Origin: Pomphorhynchus laevis
Lineage: Eukaryota > Acanthocephala > Palaeacanthocephala > Echinorhynchida > Pomphorhynchidae
Direction: 5' to 3'
Length of the DNA stretch: 64,000 nucleotides
Assembly (NCBI GenBank): GCA_012934845.2
Contig: WNNJ02002887.1
Coordinates: forward strand, 1 to 64,000
Positions 56,490 through 64,000 of the stretch are shown here, piece after piece. The notes under the pieces were generated by a model. That model saw only the letters and a list, made by a program, of their open reading frames with translations. It made no database searches and was not told the DNA's origin. The translations under genes and the position numbers were made by a program. Every line of letters starts with the position of its first letter. Within the stretch, counting starts at the first letter, position 1.

Positions 56490-59400
56490 AAAGCAAAAAT
56501 GTAAATCATGTGTCGAGAAGGTGTGAACGGAGGAGATGTTTAAATGTGATAAAGGAGGGAGCACGGGGGACGTCGAGAGTGAGTTGATTCTAGGCGATTG
56601 GGGCGGAGACGAGGAAGGATCGGAGACCGAAGTTGTTAGAGTAATTGGGAACGTGGAGAAAGAGGGAATTACGGGAACGCAGCGATAGCGAGGTGGAGCG
56701 AGTGTCGTCTAAAAAAGGAAGGTTGATGGACGATGGAGAGCCGACAGCGATGAGGATAATGGGGCCAAGAGAGTTGGGCAAAATATGTGGATGTGTGATC
56801 GAAGCGACGGAGACGAAAGAGCACTCGAACGGCGGTGTTGATTATTCGTTGTAGGGGTAGGATGATGAATTTTGGAGAATTGGCGAAAAGGCTAAGGCAG
56901 TAATCGATTTTTGGGAAAATAAGCAATGAAAGAAGAGACATACAATAAATGAAGTCGATAAGGGGGCTGATACGGCGGATGTCAGGGAGAATTAAGTTAG
57001 ACGAGCCGACCTTGTCACGGACGAAGGGTGTAAGGGAAATGTGATTATTGAAATGGAAGCCTACGAAAGTGAGATTGTGTACCATGGGGATGATCGATGA
57101 GGCAAAAGATACAGTGGGAGGAGATATGTTTGGTTTACGGGAGAGGATCCACACTATTTTAGACTTGTCGGGGTTTAGAAGGAGATGGAGATTGGAGAGA
57201 CGTTTGTAGATAGAAGAAAGACAGTTCGAGGCAGAAATGCCGATATCGTGTATGCGATGTGCGGGTGCATGATCATAGATGAGGATGTCATCGGCGTATT
57301 GCATGACGTTTAAGGAGTAAGGTTTGATAAACGGAAAGAGATCGCCAAGCAGAAGAGAGAAAAGCAGGGGACCTAGGACTGAAACCTTGTGCGACCCCGC
57401 AAAAAATAGGGATGGGACTGAAACCTTGAAACGAACGGTCGGATAGATATGAGGTAAACAATGCTACGTAGGGGGAAGAAAAGCCGTAATCATAACGAAG
57501 GCGAGAAAGGAGGACGGAGTGGTCGACTATGTCGAATGCGGAAAAGAGGTCGAGGGAGATGAGAACACTATATAGAGCCTTGTCTCGAGAAATGAGTAAG
57601 TCGTTTCAAACTTTCATGCAGGCGATTTCTGTGGAGTGATTAGAGCGGGAAGCGGATTGATAAGGATGGTACAGATTAGATGAGGAGATATAAGCGTTGA
57701 TCTGTATTAAGATGAGGCGATTCAAGAGCTTAGAAATAGTAGGGAGTAGTGAAATGGGGCGATAGCTAGAAGGAAGGGTGGCGTCGAGCGATTGATTCTA
57801 AAGGAGGGGACGAACGATTGCGGATTTCCAGTGTGAAGGGAAGATACGACTGCGGATAGACGAGTTAAACAAGGTTGTGAGAAATGGGGATATCGATGAG
57901 CATATAGATTTTAATATGTGAGTAGGCAGGGGATCGGCAGGTGAGGTTTTGTTGGGAAAGGACATGAGGACAGATACTTCGGTAGGTGAGACAGGGAGAA
58001 GATGAAAGAGTTCCGGAAGGATGAGGCTAGGCGTCGCAGAGTGGGATAGAATGGAGACCGGGGTGTGAGAGAGCAAAGTGGATAATTTAGTCTGGAGAAA
58101 TGACGAATAAACATGGGCATTGATGTTGCACGGCGAAGAGGAGCGAGCAAGTATTGAGTTAAAAGTATGCAAGAGTGTCTTAGAGTTGAATGAAGTGATG
58201 ATTTTATGCTGCCATAAGGAGTTGCATTTGGTACGTAGTAGGTTGAGATGAGACTAGCGAAGAGCAAGATAGGAATCACGGAAAGACGGAGTGATCGAGC
58301 GGAAATCGCGTCTGAGATAGCGGTGATAGACTCTCAAAGCATGGTGGATTCGACGCTTTGAGAGTAGGCATTAGATTCAAACCATGGGGCACGGTGCAAG
58401 CGACGGTGTGGGTGAGACTTGAATGACAAGAGAAGATCGAGAGTGGATGTGAGTTCAGAGTCGAAATGAAAGGCGAGATCGTGAGGAGATGAATATGTTA
58501 TTGTGGGATAGGATAGAGACGATTTGAGTAAGGCAGAGTGGAGATGGGAGAGTCAAGATTTCTCCAAGGGCGACGTAGGATTGTAGGTGTGTGAGGAGGG
58601 GTGTGGTTATGAGTGAGATCAATGTTGACGAGAAAGTGATCGAATAGACCAGGATCAGAGATGGACAGTGAGGTTTCGCCAGCAAAATGATCAAGGACAG
58701 CAATGATGTCGAGTTCCCCACCTAGGATATGTTTGGGGGCAGTGAAGATTAGTTTGTAATTGTAGTTGGATATAATGTTGATGAACCAGATGGAATCCGC
58801 GAAAGAGGGTTGGTCTCGGCGGATGTTGAAGTCGCCAAGAACGATTTAAGGGATTGAGGACAAAGAACAATGAGAAAGGTGGTCAGCGAGTTCGGTAAAA
58901 AATAAGGATGTAGGGGCTGATGAACCAGGGCGGTATACAATGGCGAGATCTGGAGTAATCGGGTTAGAATAACGACAAGTGGGCAACTCAAAAGAGCAAG
59001 GACTGAAGGGGGGGTGATTTTGCGAAGAGACGCGGGGTGACGCGCGAATGCGACGATGCCGCCATGATTAGATAATTTAGACGGGCATTAGCTGATGGTG
59101 CGGGCGGATTCGAGTAGGGAGCAACCGGCAGAGAGCAGACGGCGAATGGAAAGGTCGTCGGAATCTGAGTGCCAGGATTCGGTGAGGCAGAAGAGATCGA
59201 TGGATTGCTTGGTGAATAGGTTGAGGGGATAAGATCGGATTTATTGAGAATAGATCTAGTGTTGAGGAGGTCGAGGCGGAAACCGTGTGTGATGGCGAAA
59301 GAGTCTAGTGGAGAAGACACATAGGGGAGATGGAGCGCCATCGAATTTTGGGACGGGTGTGGACAACTTGAAAATTTCCGTCTATGTTTCGGATGGAGAG

Positions 59401-59665
59401 TGATGTTTCGCCGTTTTCCTCACGACGGCGCTTTTTGATGCGGTAAGAAGAGAGTTGAGTGATTTTAGAAGGGGTGCGATCGGGGAAAATTCGAGTGGTT
59501 GAAGATGATATGAGTTTAAATCGTTGAGAGAGGACAGAAGACGCGTGAGAGCAATGCTTGAAAACAATTTTTAGGAGAGGGGGCTTGTTATGATTAGATT
59601 GAGAATATTTGTTTAGGCGGATGAATACGACAGGAAATATGTCGTAAAAAAGCATAGTTTATCGC
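56490..59665 (-). mobile_element. L2/CR1-like LINE, longer copy
   Basis: Minus-strand non-LTR element of about 3.2 kb. Endonuclease pieces at about 59341-58380 (LDLLNTRSILNKSDLI, SDHFIVTLD), RT from about 58280 (NKTSPADPLPTHILKSI; the catalytic MQYADDILIYDHA at 57304) and C-terminus to 56590 (INTAVRVLFRLRRFDHTS). GC-rich against the surroundings. Multiple frameshifts, so inactive. It is the parent type of the deleted copy at 4150-6480. Confidence 0.88.
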
Positions 59666-59689
59666 AGGAATTTGAAGTCCGCAAGTTTG

Positions 59690-60480
59690 ACGATATCCCC
59701 ATCCGTTATTCTAGACCCGTTTGGATTGGACGATGCATCGGCGAAGTGTGCCGGTATGGCTGGTGCACCACAGTATCGCAGCTTTACTCCTTAAAGAGTA
59801 CATTTCTTCGACGAAGACGGGTGCTGGCCCCCACAATTCGAACACTGAGGGGGAAAACATTTCCCATCATGTACATCAACGGAGTCGCAAACTCGACAGG
59901 TACGGGGTCTATAGTAGTTAGAGGACCAGTGCCCCCAGAGGTGGCACCCATTGCAATGGGGGTATGTTAAGTCATCAGCATCTACGATATTGAAAGAAAG
60001 ATTGTACCCCAGAAAGGGGTTACATTTGCTTTTAGCCAGACATTCCGCCTGATCGACTGCGGTAGAACAGAATGCTATTGGTATAGCCTGGCCTTTCTTG
60101 CCCAGGATTGGGCGAATATTATGAATTTTGAACTCAGATGTGAGAGCAATGATATCTTCCTCCGTTGCGAAGGGCGGAAAATTATTAATTTTCAAAGTCG
60201 CCTGAATAGGCCTGTAAGTAGTTGACCCAAATTCTTTTAGGTGTGTTTCGAAGAATTCTAGGTACGATGCTGCCAGATCTGGAGAGCTGAAAGAAACCCG
60301 GATTTCGGAATCTAAATATTTTATCGAATTAAATAGAATTCTCTTCTTATAAGAGCTTGTAAACTCTCTCAGAAAAATATTGAAAAGATTCTTCCTTTCA
60401 AATGGTTGAAGAAGTCTGATTATTACCAGATTCACCACTTTAGGCACAGGAGGGAGTTCTCCATCCGTGCTTGAGACCAA
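59690..60480 (-). CDS. LINE ORF1 (gag-like) with zinc knuckles, truncated element
   Basis: 229-residue open frame (60480-59791). The middle (ILFNSIKYLDSEIRVSF, ATLKINNFPPFATEEDI) matches the decayed ORF1 of the plus-strand family A LINE at 60950-61340. The C-terminus has CCHC-type knuckles (CNGCHLWGHW, CRVCDSVDVHDGKC, CSNCGGQHPSSSKKC), as in ORF1 proteins of I/Jockey-group LINEs that bind RNA. The element is cut off at about 59690 near the start of the L2-like LINE. It is head-to-head with the plus-strand LINE. Confidence 0.8.
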
Positions 60481-60654
60481 AAATTAGAAAGATTAGCACT
60501 TACCTTGCTGTTATTTTTGCAGAAAAACATGTTTTAATTGAGCTCTTTACTGCTCCGATGCACATTTTTCCGCTACTCATTTGTGTAGTTTTCATTTTTT
60601 TGTTTTTATTTTATACATTGCTACTGCGGTTAATGCTACTGTGTGAATCTACCA

Positions 60655-60826
60655 AAAAATGTGTTGGGGGGGGGCTCAGATCCCCTGGATTTGATGCCGT
60701 GAATATGGAAGAAGACTTACATATGCTGTCTTGTTGAATTTTTTTGTTTGTCTTGTAACTGACCTGACATTTATTCTTTCACCATGTATTATTTGTTATT
60801 AAGAAAATCTTTATTATTATTAAAAA
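60655..60826 (+). mobile_element. LINE family A 3' end
   Basis: Same 3' tail as the copy ending at about 63760 (ATGGAAGAAGACTTACA ... TGTTATTAAGAAAATCTTTA). It abuts directly the 5' part of the next copy, a tandem arrangement. Confidence 0.85.
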
Positions 60827-63760
60827 TGTGTAGTGTGCAAGTAACGTCGGAGCTATCAAACGATAGCAACATTTTTGCCTCTACACATTCTAAAATCAAC
60901 GATCATCCTACGATGAAAGACAAATTAAAGGTAAATCTAACTACGGATTCAAGTAACAAGGTTAGTAATTTTTCTATGGTCTCAGGTAATTGGGAGGTGC
61001 TTCTCCTATCCCTAAATTAAAGAATTCGCTGATAATATAAGTTAAAAAACCGATTGAAAAACACGATCTCTACAATAAATTTTTGAGATCCTTCACCGAA
61101 TAGTTTCAGAACAGGGTTCTATTTAACTCTGTTAGGTTACACCCTGCGAAGGTGAAGATCTCTTTTTTTCAATGACCTCGCCGCAAACTACATGGAGTAC
61201 TTCTCCTCCAATTTAGCTGAATATGGTGAAATCTCATCCAAGCCTATCATGGCCTCTCTGAAAGTTTCAACTCTTCCCTGTGAGGAAATGGAGGAGTTAG
61301 TACGCTCTATCCTAAATGTTATCGGGACTAATCCTGTGCTCCCTGTTTCCTCGGTTCCGGAGTCGAAAAAGAGGGGGCTTCAGCCCATGCCGTCCCCCCA
61401 CTCAAGATTGGGAAGTTAATCCAACAAAAGACTAATAAGGGAAATGAAGATAAGGCCTAGGAGCAAGTACCTTCCCTGGAGGGGGCTAGTGGCGGGAATG
61501 GCAACCTTCCTGCACTCAGCTCGGTCTAGGTAGGCAATACCCCATCCAAATAATCCATCACAATGCAGTGTACTCGTGAGCCTTTTTCACTGAATATCCT
61601 TCAGTGGAATTCGGGAGGTGCTTCTGCCCTTAGACTTTTATCTGGTAGAAATGCAGATGTTATAGTCCTTCAGGAGACGCGGTCTATCCGTCTTCCCCAG
61701 GACATTACTCGATTTATCCCAAAGCATATATGTTCCCACTATACTCCGTACATAAACTTACCTCACTCCTCTTCATCTCAAGGACTCTTGACCTAAGTTA
61801 AGTGATCCTTAAGGTCCTCTCTCCTTTTAAATTACTCGTGCCCAGCCATGTCTTGTTTGGTAGTTTCACTCTGTAATAACGGTAAACGCCTCAGTCTAGC
61901 CAACGTCTACATTCGTCCAGGGGGAATTCACGAGAAACGTGACCTCCTGGATAGTATTATTGACAGCGGTTATGACATGATACTTGGAGATTTCAACGAC
62001 AGAACTGGTCGTTGTATCAATGCAGCACTTCGCAGAGCTAGGAACGGTTATCTCTAATCTCTCTGCTTCCGCCAAACAGGCCCTCTTGAATGAATACTGG
62101 AGCACTAGATACATGTTCCAGCTGAGTAGGGATAGGACGAGTATCGCTCGCCTTAATCCTTCTCAGTCTTCCTTTTGGAAGATATTCAAAAAGGAAAAAT
62201 TTGTCTGTTGGAAGGACAGAGCTTTAGGCTGGATTGGTAGAATAGGCCTTGATAAAGTTTTGGATAAGTCACTATCCCTACACAATTATGGAGCCACTCA
62301 ATCACCCCAACCAATCCCGCCTTGGTGTAACTTCAGGAGTAGGGATCTATCTGTTACGGATATTCTTAACTCCTGGGGTCCACTCCCGGGCACCTCCAAA
62401 TCCGTCGCTCCACTTTCTTCTCAGGTCTGTCAGCTTTTGACAGCTGATCAGATAAGAGAAGTGGCCGTCACAATGCTTTTAGCCTCCCCATCCGATGTAG
62501 CAGGCATCAATATTAATAAGCGTGTTTTTATTCATAAGAAAAAATCCTGCTCAAGCCCTAAAGATCTGCGACCCATTTCAATTCAAAATGCCCACATTTC
62601 AATTTACGAAGCGCTTGCGCGTAAAATCCGCAAACATTTTAGTGGGCGTAATTTGATCCCCCCAGGTTTTCATGGGTTCGTCAAAGGTCACTCAGTCCAT
62701 TCAGCAGTTGGTGTGGTGGAGCAGTTTTGTCGGGATAATAGCCATCGGCTAGTTGTGGCTGTTTTCCTCGACTTTTTTTGCTGCATTTGACTGCATCTCC
62801 ATTCCTTTTGTGATCTTTTCTCTCAGGTCCCTCGGGTTGCCTGCGAGAATTGTGAACAGAGTGGAGATCCTGCTGTATACCAAGCAATTTTACTATGAAG
62901 ACGACCCTGATGCGCGTCAGTTCTACCCTATTACGGGTGTACCTCAAAGATCCCCACTTTTCCCATCTTATATCTTGCTGCCTCCATTAATATATTCAAA
63001 ATTTTTAAACGCGAACAACGTCTTGTGGTGTCCGCTGATGACATCACAGCCATGTTCACTATACACAGGTGTAAAGACGTAGTCTCTGAGATCAGCCGTT
63101 TCTTTTTAAGATTAGAAAGACCAGTTACCCATATCCAATCTTATTTTAAACTCCGCCAAATCACAGGCGGTTGTCTTTCATGGCACCCCTGCAACTAAGA
63201 AAAAACTTAAGAAATTAGCACTCTCTGAGCTCTTCTCCATATTTGCCTCTGAACCACTTCCCACCTTCACAATTCGAGAAAATACCTGGGGTTCACCGTT
63301 ATGGTGAATTGGTCGGCGAAAGCTGACATGGATAGACTCAAACGTATCCCGAAGAAAGCTAGGTGGGCCCTGAAACGGGTTCAGCATCTGTCATTGAAAG
63401 GGAAAACCCAGGTGCGCCTTTGAGGTACCTGGACTATCTCGGGATTGGTCTTTTTTCGAGAGGACGTCCCCTTGAGCAAAGGCTAAGGTTTCTTAAGCTC
63501 CTCGTCTCTCGTTTACCCAGCATAGTCCGCGCCGATTGGATTCTTCGGGGGGGGGGTGAAAGACCCCGGGTGGTTTAGTCTAAAGGCGGGCGTGTTAGAT
63601 CGGTTGGGGGCTCAGATCCTTCTGTATTTGATGCCGTGAACATGGAAGAAGACTTACACATGCTGTTTTGTTGATTTCCTTTATTTTTCTTGTAACTGAC
63701 CTGACATTTATTCTTTCATCATGTATTATTTGTTATTAAGAAAATCTTTATTTATTGAAT
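60827..63760 (+). mobile_element. LINE family A, longest copy
   Basis: ORF1 remains at 60828-61500. The endonuclease starts at 61563 (FSLNILQWNSGGASALRLL, VIVLQETRS) and continues with MILGDFNDRTGR (about 61978). An internal deletion joins it near 62000 to the RT frame 61984-62790, which has FIHKKKSCSSPKDLRPISIQ (RT block 1-2) and PPGFHGFVKGHSVHSAV. Block B and a degenerate SADDIT box follow at about 62930-63050. The 3' region ends with a G run (63547) and a tail shared with the other copies. I/Jockey/R1 broad group; inactive. Confidence 0.85.
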
Positions 63761-64000
63761 CTACTGCGGCTACTGCTCAGCAATATTGGGCATATTTAAG
63801 TGTTTATGGATTCGATCCAATAGCGTGAAATGCACTGTTTTGTGCACTATAATTATCTCCTTTTACGATAAATCATTAAATCTATTAAAATTATAATGAG
63901 TGGCTGTTTGTGCTAGTAAAAATTACCTCATATTTAAATAAGTATTTAAAAATAAGGAAAAAATATCAAATTGTGATAGATTAGTCACCAATAATTTGGT
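63761..64000. other. Non-coding right edge
   Basis: AT-rich, nothing recognised. Confidence 0.35.

Overview
This is an AT-rich window from an invertebrate animal genome, possibly an arthropod; lineage is an inference. It is a eukaryotic nuclear genome because it carries a spliced ATG8-family gene with GT-AG introns, an animal-type RFC1 gene, and many non-LTR, Penelope, hAT, Merlin and Ty3/gypsy elements. No bacterial operons, tRNA, rRNA or CRISPR arrays were seen.

Layout. 0-16 kb: transposon debris. It opens with a well-formed type III hammerhead ribozyme (178-256), followed by 5'-truncated LINEs (1.5-3.3 kb), an L2/CR1-like LINE on the minus strand (4.1-6.5 kb) and nested Ty3/gypsy fossils (7.2-15.7 kb), one of them carrying a LINE insertion. 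16.5-18.5 kb: an intronless RFC1 gene without the BRCT domain. 20.5-25 kb: non-coding tandem repeats, including a dimeric 349-bp retrozyme-like unit with type I hammerhead ribozymes on both strands, and a long palindrome with hammerhead-like boxes. 25.7-39 kb: three minus-strand genes for fast-evolving secreted proteins of one architecture (23-residue signal peptide, acidic segment, dibasic KR site, helical C-terminal half). Copies 2 and 3 share a nearly identical 2.2-kb upstream block containing a hAT transposase fragment. 42.2-51.2 kb: a three-exon GABARAPL2/GATE-16-like ATG8 gene, minus strand, 119 codons. Its 7-kb second intron holds a Penelope-like element cut by an RTE-like LINE, a decayed hammerhead and tandem repeats. 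52-56 kb: gag fossil, LINE endonuclease piece, and an apparently intact Merlin transposon with an 8-bp target-site duplication. 56.2-64 kb: a possible terminal exon of a nuclear protein, a second L2-like LINE, and a cluster of LINEs of the same family as those at the left end.

The host genes are RFC1 (clamp loader), ATG8 (autophagy conjugation) and the secreted family (unknown role; effector, venom or salivary roles are speculation). The most interesting layer is the catalytic-RNA one: two hammerhead topologies with complete cores, one decayed relative, and a covarying pseudoknot-like motif in dispersed repeats. Calls rest on reading motifs and base pairing by eye; no search or folding program was run.
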